Positions 33,325 through 41,277 of a stretch of DNA of 64,000 nt are shown here, piece by piece. The stretch comes from Arenibacter sp. F20364 (GTDB taxonomy: Bacteria; Bacteroidota; Bacteroidia; Flavobacteriales; Flavobacteriaceae). Both the position numbers and the translations under genes were made by a program. The notes below the pieces were generated by a model. It was not told the DNA's origin and did no database searches. It was given only the letters and a program-made list of their open reading frames with translations. Each line of letters opens with the position of its first letter. Position 1 is the stretch's first letter. The stretch lies in assembly GCF_023015905.1 (NCBI RefSeq), contig NZ_JALKBD010000010.1, positions 62,001-126,000 on the forward strand, given 5' to 3'.

Positions 33325-33897
33325 TCATTTAATTTTCAAAGGTGGACCAACTACCTGCATTTCACTGTCTGCAAAAATTTGATCAATTTCTTTTGGTCCG
33401 GGCTCATGATCTAAGGAGGACATGGCCACAAAAAAATTCTCTAATTTACCTGCTGGTTGAAGAATTACCATCATCTTACCTTTTTCAGAGACCTGGGTCC
33501 AGGCATGTGGGACTTTTCTAGGCAAAAATACGCTATCGCCAACAGTTAGGTCAAAGGTTTCCTCTCCCACCTTAAAATAGTATGCGCCCTCTAGGACATA
33601 AAATATTTCATCCTGTGCACTATGGACGTGCAGTGGAGTTCCTTTCCCTTGGGAAAGGGAGGTTTGCTCAAAAATAGCCAGATTATTATCGGTATCGCTT
33701 CCAGATATTTTTACATCCAAGATGTTGGCGTTAACCCCTTTCAACTTTATATGGCCATGAATTCTTCCTTCCCCGGCCTTTATCTTAAATCCTTTGTCCT
33801 TTCTCTTTAAAATGAAATCCATGGATGAGAACGATACTAATGGAAGTGTTGCTAGACCAGAGAGGGCTGCGATAAACCTATTTCGTTGCATATTCAT
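33325..33897 (-). CDS. Cupin-domain protein with N-terminal export signal
   Basis: The 190-residue protein has an N-terminal hydrophobic signal after QRNRF (residues 4-25). The cupin core (about 85-150) shows cupin motif 1, HVHSAQDEIFYVLEG, and motif 2, LPRKVPHAW, with conserved metal-binding His and Glu. No operator was seen nearby, so its regulon membership is doubtful. The metal and substrate are unknown. An alternative start two codons later (MQRNRF) is possible. Confidence 0.8.
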   Translation of the reverse strand: MNMQRNRFIAALSGLATLPLVSFSSMDFILKRKDKGFKIKAGEGRIHGHIKLKGVNANILDVKISGSDTDNNLAIFEQTSLSQGKGTPLHVHSAQDEIFYVLEGAYYFKVGEETFDLTVGDSVFLPRKVPHAWTQVSEKGKMMVILQPAGKLENFFVAMSSLDHEPGPKEIDQIFADSEMQVVGPPLKIK

Positions 33898-34119
33898 CAG
33901 ATAAAAGATTAGCAGGGGAAGTTGGAACCTACTTTATTGTTCCTATATCCAAGTTACGAAATAAGTCAATTGAATTATTTAAATTCACTTTATATTCTAT
34001 AGAATAAATTCAGGTATTAGCTAGGAAGATATTATTTTAAAGTATGGCAATATAATGTGTAAACAATACGACCGTACGTGTTGAAATTATGTATACTTTG
34101 ATATTGGCTTTTTATAATG

Positions 34120-36534
34120 TCAATTACTACTTTCCGCCATTCCAAAACTTACCTTATGATTTTCTGCCATATTTATATTCTTGATTCCTTCAATGAGGGC
34201 ATCTGGATTAAAGGATATGGAATTGATTCCTTTTTCCACAAGAAATTGGGCAAACTCGGGGTAATCACTGGGAGCTTGTCCGCAAAGTCCAATTTTTGTG
34301 TTGGTTTTTCGGGCAGAGGCGATGACCATGTCTATCATTTTTTTTACTCCCGGATCATTGGCGTCAAAAATATCGCTTAAGAGTTCAGAGTCTCGATCCA
34401 CACCCAAGGTCAATTGGGTAAGGTCGTTGGAGCCAATGGAGAAACCGTCAAAATAAGTAGAGAACTCCTCGGCCAGAAGAACATTGTTGGGTATTTCGGT
34501 CATCATATATAGCTGAAGTCCGTTTTCACCTCTTTTCAATCCATAATCGGCCATAAGGTCAACTACTTTTTTAGCTTCCTGAAGGGTACGGCAGAAGGGA
34601 ATCATAATCTTTACGTTGTTTAGGCCCATATCTTCCCGAACCATTTTCATGGCCTTGCACTCCATTTCAAAAGCTTCTTGATATTTAGGATGATAGTATC
34701 TGGATGCACCCCTAAAGCCGATCATTGGGTTGGCTTCTATAGGTTCAAATTCCTTACCTCCAATTAAATTGGCGTATTCGTTGGATTTAAAATCGCTGGT
34801 GCGCACAATAACATCCTTGGGATAAAAGGCCGCTGCAATGGTAGCAATGCCCTCTGCTAGCTTATGCACAAAATAATCGGCTTTGTCCGGGTAGTGGTGG
34901 GTGAGTTTTTCAATACGTTCCTTTCCAGAGGGGTCCTTTAGGGTGTCAAAATGCTTTAAGGCCATCGGATGGATTTGGATGGAATTATTGATGACAAACT
35001 CCAATCGCATAAGACCAACACCGGCAGTGGGATAAAAGGACAGTTTGAACGCCTGTTCCGGATCGGCCAATATTAGCATGGGCTGGGTCAATGGTTTTTT
35101 CAGTGTCTTGGTATCCACTTCCTTTTCTTCCCATTTGAGTATTCCGTCATAGACAATTCCTGTATCCCCAGCGGCACAGGAAATGGTAATATCCTGACCA
35201 TCTTTGATTGTTTTTGTAGCATTGAGGGTTCCCACAATAGCTGCAGCACCTACCTCACGTGCAACAATGGCGGCGTGGCTAGTGCGTCCTCCTTGGTCCG
35301 TTATGATTCCTCCTGCTTTTTTAAGGATGGGATCCCAATCGGGATCTGTCTTTTCCGTGATAAGAATTTCTCCTGGTAGAAGTTTGTCGGATTCAAGGGG
35401 GCTATGGATAATTCTTGCTTTCCCAGCGGATATTTTGTTGCCCAGACCCATTCCACTGGTAATTTCCCTGCCTTTCTCAAGTAGGGTGAAGGTGGTGATT
35501 TTAAGTTTGTCTTTTTTAGCACTTTGCACGGTCTCCGGTCTGGCCTGTACTATAAATAATTCATTGGTCAATCCGTCTTTTGCCCATTCAATATCCATTG
35601 GACGGCCATAATGATCTTCTATAATCATAGACCATTCGGCAAGTTTCAGGACCTCGGAATCATTAAGAACAAATTGCTTTTGTTTCTCAATCTTGGTATC
35701 AAGGTTAAGCGTGCCGCTTCCAGAGGTGTCGTAAATCATGGTTTTTTCCTTACTCCCCAGGTTTCTTGAAATTATGGGTCGGGGAATACCCTTTTTAATA
35801 CTGGGCTTAAAAACGAAGTACTCGTCGGGATTTACACTGCCCTGTACAATATTTTCCCCTAACCCCCAAGTGCTGGAAACAAGGACTACCTGATCAAATC
35901 CGGTGTCCGGATCTATGGTAAAATTTACACCGGAACAGGCCAAATCTGATCTCACCATTAGTTGAACACCTATGGATAGTGCTACTTTAGTCTGATCAAA
36001 ATGATTGTCTTCGCGATATTTGATGGCCCTATCCGTAAATAATGAGGCATAACATTTATGACAGGCTGCTATTAATTCATCAAAACCCCTTACGTTGAGG
36101 TAGGTTTCCTGTTGTCCTGCAAAACTGGCATTGGGAAGGTCTTCTGCCGTGGCACTACTGCGAACTGCCAGGGAAATTTCGGGGCCGTATTTTTTCACCA
36201 GTGCATTATAACCTTTTTCTAAGGAAATTTTGATCGCTTGTGGAAAATCGGCCTTGGCAATACTCGTTCTTATGGTGTTGCCTACTTCCCGTAAATTGGA
36301 AAAATCCTTCTTATCCAATTTTTCAATTTCCCTAAATATGGATTCCTTCAAATGAGCTTCTTTTAAGAAAAGCCAATAGGCGTCCGAAGTAGTAGCAAAT
36401 CCGTCAGGAACCTGCACTCCCTTTGAGGTCAGTTTCTGGAACATTTCGCCCAAAGAGGCATTTTTGCCACCCACCTCGGGAACATCCAATATCTCAATTT
36501 CGTTAAAGTGCTTTACAAAGTTTTTCATCACCAC
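34120..36534 (-). CDS. ppsA: Phosphoenolpyruvate synthase (pyruvate, water dikinase)
   Basis: The 804-residue protein has an N-terminal ATP-grasp-like PPDK domain (1-340, with GGKNASLGEM and AVRSSATAEDLPNASFAGQ), a central swivelling domain with the phosphohistidine in GGRTSHAAIVARE (near 425), and a C-terminal TIM barrel (about 480-800) with FSIGSNDLTQL and the active-site GLCGQAPSDYP. It converts pyruvate, ATP and water to PEP, AMP and phosphate, and so can reverse pyruvate flux when acetate or lactate accumulates. It is 93 nt downstream of the PNPOx gene and probably shares its promoter. Confidence 0.96.
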   Translation of the reverse strand: MVMKNFVKHFNEIEILDVPEVGGKNASLGEMFQKLTSKGVQVPDGFATTSDAYWLFLKEAHLKESIFREIEKLDKKDFSNLREVGNTIRTSIAKADFPQAIKISLEKGYNALVKKYGPEISLAVRSSATAEDLPNASFAGQQETYLNVRGFDELIAACHKCYASLFTDRAIKYREDNHFDQTKVALSIGVQLMVRSDLACSGVNFTIDPDTGFDQVVLVSSTWGLGENIVQGSVNPDEYFVFKPSIKKGIPRPIISRNLGSKEKTMIYDTSGSGTLNLDTKIEKQKQFVLNDSEVLKLAEWSMIIEDHYGRPMDIEWAKDGLTNELFIVQARPETVQSAKKDKLKITTFTLLEKGREITSGMGLGNKISAGKARIIHSPLESDKLLPGEILITEKTDPDWDPILKKAGGIITDQGGRTSHAAIVAREVGAAAIVGTLNATKTIKDGQDITISCAAGDTGIVYDGILKWEEKEVDTKTLKKPLTQPMLILADPEQAFKLSFYPTAGVGLMRLEFVINNSIQIHPMALKHFDTLKDPSGKERIEKLTHHYPDKADYFVHKLAEGIATIAAAFYPKDVIVRTSDFKSNEYANLIGGKEFEPIEANPMIGFRGASRYYHPKYQEAFEMECKAMKMVREDMGLNNVKIMIPFCRTLQEAKKVVDLMADYGLKRGENGLQLYMMTEIPNNVLLAEEFSTYFDGFSIGSNDLTQLTLGVDRDSELLSDIFDANDPGVKKMIDMVIASARKTNTKIGLCGQAPSDYPEFAQFLVEKGINSISFNPDALIEGIKNINMAENHKVSFGMAESSN

Positions 36535-36627
36535 GCATAAAATGTTTTTTTAAAGTACTTATACAGGGACGTACATCCCATTTATAATAGCTGGAAAAAT
36601 AGGGGGAACTAACCTGGGGGGATTAAG

Positions 36628-37080
36628 CTAGGTTTCTTTTCTTTTTCCAGTAATCTCCAATATCTTGATACGATATACAGTTGGAATTCCGCGGGAGTAC
36701 AATTTGCTTGAAAATTCACTAATAAATTCGGTTTCCCTATTTTCCTTGCGAAGGATTAGGGCTTTTAACCCTTCGGAAAACTGATGTAATTTATATTTGG
36801 CGTCGGTACCTTGGAGTTCTTCGTAGGTGCCATGGGCCATAACCGTTTGCCAATTTTTAAAAGACTTTATATCCTCTACCAATAGTGAAACGGCATTATT
36901 ATCGCGCATAGCATCTATCTTATGGCCGTCTGCAGAATAACTTATTAACGAATGATCGTCCTTGTCATAGAAATAAGTAATAGGGAGTACATATGGCTTA
37001 TCCTGGAAAATATATCCCAAGTAGCCAGTATAGTTATTTTTAAGTAAACGAATACTTTCGCTCGTGGTCAAATTTGTCAT
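36628..37080 (-). CDS. Pyridoxamine 5'-phosphate oxidase-like flavoprotein
   Basis: The 150-residue split-barrel protein has LGYIFQDKPYVLPITYFY and ISYSADGHKIDAMRDN, the FMN/F420-binding pattern of the general PNPOx family (NimA-like subgroup). The family binds flavins and reduces small molecules or acts as a stress protein; a precise substrate cannot be named. A perfect -7 element and operator precede it. It is the first gene of the presumed PNPOx-ppsA operon. Confidence 0.82.
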   Translation of the reverse strand: MTNLTTSESIRLLKNNYTGYLGYIFQDKPYVLPITYFYDKDDHSLISYSADGHKIDAMRDNNAVSLLVEDIKSFKNWQTVMAHGTYEELQGTDAKYKLHQFSEGLKALILRKENRETEFISEFSSKLYSRGIPTVYRIKILEITGKRKET

Positions 37081-37165
37081 ATTCCTTTTTATATAATCTT
37101 TATACTATCCTTAAGCGTTTTATGGAGTGTTCTAAAAAGCCTTTCGCATAAAACCTTGATAGGAT

Positions 37166-37208
37166 CAAATCTAGTTCCTTCTTTTTTGGAAAAATATGAT
37201 ATCGGTCA
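37166..37208 (-). promoter_or_regulatory. FNR-like operator and -7 element for the PNPOx-ppsA operon
   Basis: The operator is TGATATCGGTCA (37197-37208). A perfect -7 element, TAGATTTG (37173 to 37166, minus strand), sits at 29.5 bp. The leader to the ATG at 37080 is about 80 nt. Confidence 0.7.
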
Positions 37209-37255
37209 GTTCTGACTTCTGTATGTGGGGATTTTCTTAATTAAGTGTACCATAA

Positions 37256-37298
37256 TGACTTAGGTCATTGCAAAAGCCTTAAGGTTGGAATAATTTGC
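37256..37298 (+). promoter_or_regulatory. FNR-like operator and -7 element for the PepSY-like gene
   Basis: The operator TGACTTAGGTCA (37256-37267) and a -7 element TAATTTGC (37291-37298) are at the 29.5-bp spacing. The operator is 59 bp from the PNPOx operator, centre to centre. Transcription would start near 37304, before the chosen ATG at 37357. Confidence 0.65.
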
Positions 37299-37356
37299 TG
37301 CCAATGGACCACGAATGTCCATATTAACACTAATTGATAATTTAAATTTAACGATC

Positions 37357-37866
37357 ATGAAAAAAATTCTTTTTGGTTTATTAGCTTTTGGACTAACCAC
37401 TCAAGCCTTTTCTCAAATTATACCAACGGTAGAGTTATCGGAGGTAACGGTGTATGCCACCAACTACAAGTATCTTAACGATATCAATACTGGAGAGTTG
37501 GCCTCTATACCAGTGAAGCTTTTACAGGAAAAGGTGGCTACCTATGATATTAAAAGCTCCGAATATTATCAGGATGATTATGACCTTTACAACATTACTT
37601 TTTTTATTCCTGAGGGTAAAATTCTTGCCGCCTATGACGGGGAAGGCAAGTTATTGCGCACAACTGAAAAGTTTAAGGATATTAACCTGCCTACTTCGGT
37701 AAAAGAATCAGTTTTGGAACGTTTCCCCGAATGGACTATTACGAAAGACATTTATTTGGTTTCCTTTACCGATGCCCATGGTGCTAAGAAAACTTATAAG
37801 CTAAAATTGCAGAACGGTGATAAAACCTTGAGGGTGAAGCTGGATGAAAAAGGTCAATTTCTTTAG
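37357..37866 (+). CDS. Secreted PepSY-like protein
   Basis: The protein has about 169 residues with a signal peptide (MKKILFGLLAFGLTTQAFSQ). The ORF opens 14 codons earlier at 37315, but the shorter start is preferred because it opens directly on the signal peptide. The mature part has two repeats of a PepSY/DUF2874-like fold (GELASIPVKLLQEKVATYD; INLPTSVKESVLERFPEW). The function is unknown. A strong terminator follows at 37931. Confidence 0.72.
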   Translation: MKKILFGLLAFGLTTQAFSQIIPTVELSEVTVYATNYKYLNDINTGELASIPVKLLQEKVATYDIKSSEYYQDDYDLYNITFFIPEGKILAAYDGEGKLLRTTEKFKDINLPTSVKESVLERFPEWTITKDIYLVSFTDAHGAKKTYKLKLQNGDKTLRVKLDEKGQFL

Positions 37867-37930
37867 GATTTTTAATAGGCCCATCTTTTGATAAAGAAGG
37901 TGTAGGACCTCGTACTCTATAAAAGTGAAT

Positions 37931-37981
37931 GGACATCCTTAAGACGGCTATTAAAATACCTGTCTTAGGGATGTCCTTTTT
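37931..37981 (+). terminator. Intrinsic terminator after the PepSY-like gene
   Basis: The stem arms GGACATCCTTAAGAC (37931-37945) and GTCTTAGGGATGTCC (37962-37976) pair over 15 bp with one G-U pair. The loop is 16 nt, and a run of five T residues follows. Confidence 0.85.
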
Positions 37982-38146
37982 CTATGGTGTTTTTTATAAT
38001 TCCTGTAAGCAGTAGATATTTGGGGGCATCGGCGTTGGGTCGGCTCGGTAATCTAATATCAGGAGAGTTCCTAATGAAATAAAGACACAGTTTCTGCCAG
38101 AACCCTTTGGGTTTTATAGAGAAGAACTAAACGATAACCACTTTTA

Positions 38147-38190
38147 TGACTTTTCTCATATTCTTTAAGATTTAATTCCCTTTATTTTGA
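38147..38190 (+). promoter_or_regulatory. Weak candidate operator for the HlyD/ABC exporter operon
   Basis: TGACTTTTCTCA (38147-38158) differs from the consensus at one position of the second half-site. A -7-like TATTTTGA (38183-38190) lies one base off the standard spacing. This is the least certain member of the set. The rest of the 346-nt gap before it holds the terminator at 37931 and nothing else recognised. Confidence 0.35.
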
Positions 38191-38212
38191 GCTATCCTAT
38201 TTTATATTATCT

Positions 38213-39295
38213 ATGAGGAATTTTATATGGTCCGCTTGTCTATTTCTATTGATATCCTGTGGAGGCAGTCAAGAAAAGATATTTCCCACTAAAATCCATC
38301 TAACAGAATCGGTTTATGCTTCCGTAACCGTACAGCCGGATAGTCTTTATCAGGCTTACGCTCCGGTAGCAGGTATTTTGGACCGTAATTTATTGGACGA
38401 AGGGGATTTGGTACGGAAGGGAACACCAATGATACAGATAGTGAACAGTACCCCAAAACTTAATACCGAGAATGCCCGTTTGGCCCTGCAATTGGCCCAG
38501 GCAAATTATAATGGCAGTTCGGCGGTTTTGAGGTCATTGGAAGATGAGATCCAATCGGCAACCTTATCCTTTAAAAACGATTCCATGAATTATTTAAGAC
38601 AAAAGCGGCTTTGGGATCAAAATATTGGCTCAAAAGTGGAGTTTGAGAACCGTAAGTTGGCTTATCAAATTTCTGGGAATAATTTAAAGCAACTTAAAAA
38701 GAAGTATGTCCAGACCAAGAACGAACTTTCTACCCAAGTTCAACAAGCGCTTAACAATTACAATACCTCGAAGCTTACGACCCAGGATTTTACCGTTAGT
38801 AGTAAAATCGAAGGTAAGCTTTACGCCTTGTACAAAAATCCTGGAGAAATCGTCAATACCATGGAGCCTTTGGCATCAGTGGGCAGTGATTCGGATTTTA
38901 TTATTGAATTATTGATCGATGAGGTCGATATTGTAAAACTAAATTTGGGTCAAAAGGCGCTTATTACTTTGGATGCCTATGGGGATGAGGTATTTAGCGC
39001 CAAAGTCAGTAAGATTTACCCCAAAAAGGATGAGCGTTCACAGACCTTCAAGGCAGAGGCTATTTTTAATAATCCTCCTAAAGCGCTTTACCCCGGTTTG
39101 GCGGGGGAGGCCAATATTCTAATTTCAGAAAAGGATAGCGTCTTGACCATTCCCAAGGAATATCTGTTGGAGGGTAATAAAGTGAACACCCCTGAGGGTC
39201 TTGTTGAGGTTGTTCCCGGGCTGCAAAATTTAGACCGTGTCGAAATCCTGAACGGGATCAATGAGACCACGGAAATTTTAAAACCGGCGGAATGA
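38213..39295 (+). CDS. Lipoprotein HlyD-type periplasmic adaptor
   Basis: The 360-residue protein has a lipobox LISC at the N-terminus (CGGSQEK following), a biotinyl-lipoyl-like domain (AYAPVAGILDRNLLDEGD), a long coiled-coil hairpin (about 80-190) and C-terminal barrel domains. It is a membrane-fusion protein that links an inner-membrane ABC exporter to the outer membrane. It is the first gene of a compact trio; its stop overlaps the permease ATG by 4 nt. Confidence 0.88.
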   Translation: MRNFIWSACLFLLISCGGSQEKIFPTKIHLTESVYASVTVQPDSLYQAYAPVAGILDRNLLDEGDLVRKGTPMIQIVNSTPKLNTENARLALQLAQANYNGSSAVLRSLEDEIQSATLSFKNDSMNYLRQKRLWDQNIGSKVEFENRKLAYQISGNNLKQLKKKYVQTKNELSTQVQQALNNYNTSKLTTQDFTVSSKIEGKLYALYKNPGEIVNTMEPLASVGSDSDFIIELLIDEVDIVKLNLGQKALITLDAYGDEVFSAKVSKIYPKKDERSQTFKAEAIFNNPPKALYPGLAGEANILISEKDSVLTIPKEYLLEGNKVNTPEGLVEVVPGLQNLDRVEILNGINETTEILKPAE

Positions 39296-40554
39296 TCAAT
39301 TGGAAGGTCATATTGAACATTGCCAAAACCCATCTGCTCACGAAGATGAAATCTACGGTCACGGCCTCACTAGGAGTTACCTTTGGTATAGGGGCCTATA
39401 TTACCTTGGTGAGTTTTATGACAGGGCTTAATGAAATGTTGGATAGCCTTATTTTAAACCAAACGCCACATATCCATATGTATAATGAGATAGAGCCCTC
39501 TGAAAAACAGCCCATTGCCCTATACCAGGAATTTGAGGACGCTTTTAATGTAGTGAACTCTGTCAAGCCCAAGCAAAGTCAGAAGAAGATCCATAATGGT
39601 CTGCCCATCTTGAGTTATTTAAAAAAGGACAAGAAGGTTTATGGTGCAACACCCCAACTACGGGCGCAGATCTTTTATCTTTCGGGATCTATAGAATTGG
39701 GAGGGAACTTGGTTGGGGTAGATATTATGGAGGAGGCAAGACTCTCTAATATTGATGATTATATAGTGGAGGGAACAGCACAGGATCTAAAAAACAGTGA
39801 AAACGGAATACTTTTGGGAGCTGGCCTTGCCAAAAAAATGTCGCTTAAGAAGGGTGATCGTGTACAGATCAGCACCATAAAGGGAGATGTTTTTCCCTTA
39901 AAAATCGTAGGTATATACCAAAGTGGAATAGCGGATATAGATAATATTCAGAGTTATGCCAATTTAAAAACGGTGCAACGTATTTTAGGGGAGGCCCAGA
40001 ATTACGTTACCGATATCAATGTAAAGTTGTACGATATAAGCGAAGCCTCGACCATGGCCGTAAGCTTGGGAAAACAGTTCCAAGTAAAGGCCACCAGCAT
40101 AAACGAGGCCAATGCCCAATTTGAAACGGGATCCAATATCCGAAACCTTATTACATATGCCGTGTCCATTACTTTATTGATTGTAGCTGGCTTCGGAATC
40201 TATAATATTCTCAACATGCTTATTTATGAGAAAATGAAGGATATTGCCATTTTAAAAGCTACCGGATTCTCTGGCAATGATGTGCAGCTTATATTTATGA
40301 GCCAGGCGATGATCATTGGCGCAGTGGGAGGAATTCTTGGGCTTATTGTGGGGTTTGTTCTTTCTAAACTAATAGATAATGTGGCTTTCGAAACCGAGGC
40401 GTTACCAACTATAACCACCTATCCCATAAACTATAATATATGGTACTATATCATTGGTATTTCCTTTGCCCTGATTTCGACCTTCGTTGCTGGTTGGTTG
40501 CCTTCCAACAAAGCAAAGCGAATAGACCCTGTACGTATTATTAGGGGAACTTAA
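39292..40554 (+). CDS. FtsX/MacB-type ABC transporter permease
   Basis: The 420-residue protein has an N-terminal transmembrane helix (about 20-40), a large periplasmic MacB-PCD-like domain, and three C-terminal transmembrane helices (near 280-300, 335-360 and 380-405) of the FtsX fold (LLIVAGFGIYNILNML). It is a mechanotransmission-type exporter or lipoprotein-release permease. It overlaps the adaptor gene and precedes the ATPase gene by 9 nt. The substrate is unknown. Confidence 0.9.
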   Translation: MINWKVILNIAKTHLLTKMKSTVTASLGVTFGIGAYITLVSFMTGLNEMLDSLILNQTPHIHMYNEIEPSEKQPIALYQEFEDAFNVVNSVKPKQSQKKIHNGLPILSYLKKDKKVYGATPQLRAQIFYLSGSIELGGNLVGVDIMEEARLSNIDDYIVEGTAQDLKNSENGILLGAGLAKKMSLKKGDRVQISTIKGDVFPLKIVGIYQSGIADIDNIQSYANLKTVQRILGEAQNYVTDINVKLYDISEASTMAVSLGKQFQVKATSINEANAQFETGSNIRNLITYAVSITLLIVAGFGIYNILNMLIYEKMKDIAILKATGFSGNDVQLIFMSQAMIIGAVGGILGLIVGFVLSKLIDNVAFETEALPTITTYPINYNIWYYIIGISFALISTFVAGWLPSNKAKRIDPVRIIRGT

Positions 40555-40563
40555 CCTAGAAAA

Positions 40564-41238
40564 ATGGAGTTCGTTTTAGAAACAAAGAATATCAACAAAT
40601 ACTTTGAAAAGCCAGTGAAATTTCATGTGCTCAAAGATATTTCTATCGGTATAAAAAAAGGGGAATTTGCCTCTATCATGGGCAAATCAGGATCTGGAAA
40701 GTCTACCCTCTTGTATATTCTGTCTACCATGGATACGGATTATACTGGAGAGTTATACCTTAACAATGAATTGGTTACGGGTCAAAAACATCAGCAACTG
40801 TCCCAAATACGCAATAAGAATATAGGTTTTGTATTCCAGTTCCATTATTTGTTGTCCGAGTTTAGCGTTTTGGAAAATGTAATGTTGCCCGCTAAAAAGT
40901 TGGCAGAGAAATCTTTGGCAGAAATAGAGCACGATGCCATGGAGAAGCTAAAAATGTTGAATATAGAAAAGTTGGCCCATCAACGTGCCTCGAGGATTTC
41001 GGGCGGGGAAAAACAACGGGTGGCCATCGCGAGGGCTTTAATAAATAATCCATCTATTCTTATGGGCGATGAACCTACCGGGAACTTGGATAGCCACAAT
41101 TCGGAAAACGTCTTCGGAATTTTTAAACGGCTTAAGGAGGAGGAAGGCCTATCCCTTTTGATAGTAACCCATGATGAAGACTTTGCAAAACGTACCGATC
41201 GCATCATCCAAATGGAGGACGGGCGTATTTTGGATTAA
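40564..41238 (+). CDS. ABC transporter ATP-binding subunit (MacB/LolD type)
   Basis: The 224-residue protein has Walker A GKSGSGKST (about 41-49), the Q-loop QFHYLL, the signature ISGGEKQRVAIARAL, Walker B ILMGDEPTGNLDS and the switch His in VTHDEDFA. It is an ATPase of the LolD/MacB subgroup. It completes the adaptor-permease-ATPase exporter. The next gene is convergent 40 nt away. Confidence 0.93.
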   Translation: MEFVLETKNINKYFEKPVKFHVLKDISIGIKKGEFASIMGKSGSGKSTLLYILSTMDTDYTGELYLNNELVTGQKHQQLSQIRNKNIGFVFQFHYLLSEFSVLENVMLPAKKLAEKSLAEIEHDAMEKLKMLNIEKLAHQRASRISGGEKQRVAIARALINNPSILMGDEPTGNLDSHNSENVFGIFKRLKEEEGLSLLIVTHDEDFAKRTDRIIQMEDGRILD

Positions 41239-41277
41239 ACGTTTATTAGTTGAAAGCTGTAGTGAATTAGTTTAGCT

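Noticed and set aside
37205-37216. GTCAGTTCTGAC, an inverted version of the operator palindrome
   Set aside because: The half-sites point outward (GTCA...TGAC), unlike the thirteen other sites, and no -7 element lies at the standard spacing. It overlaps the true site at 37197-37208.
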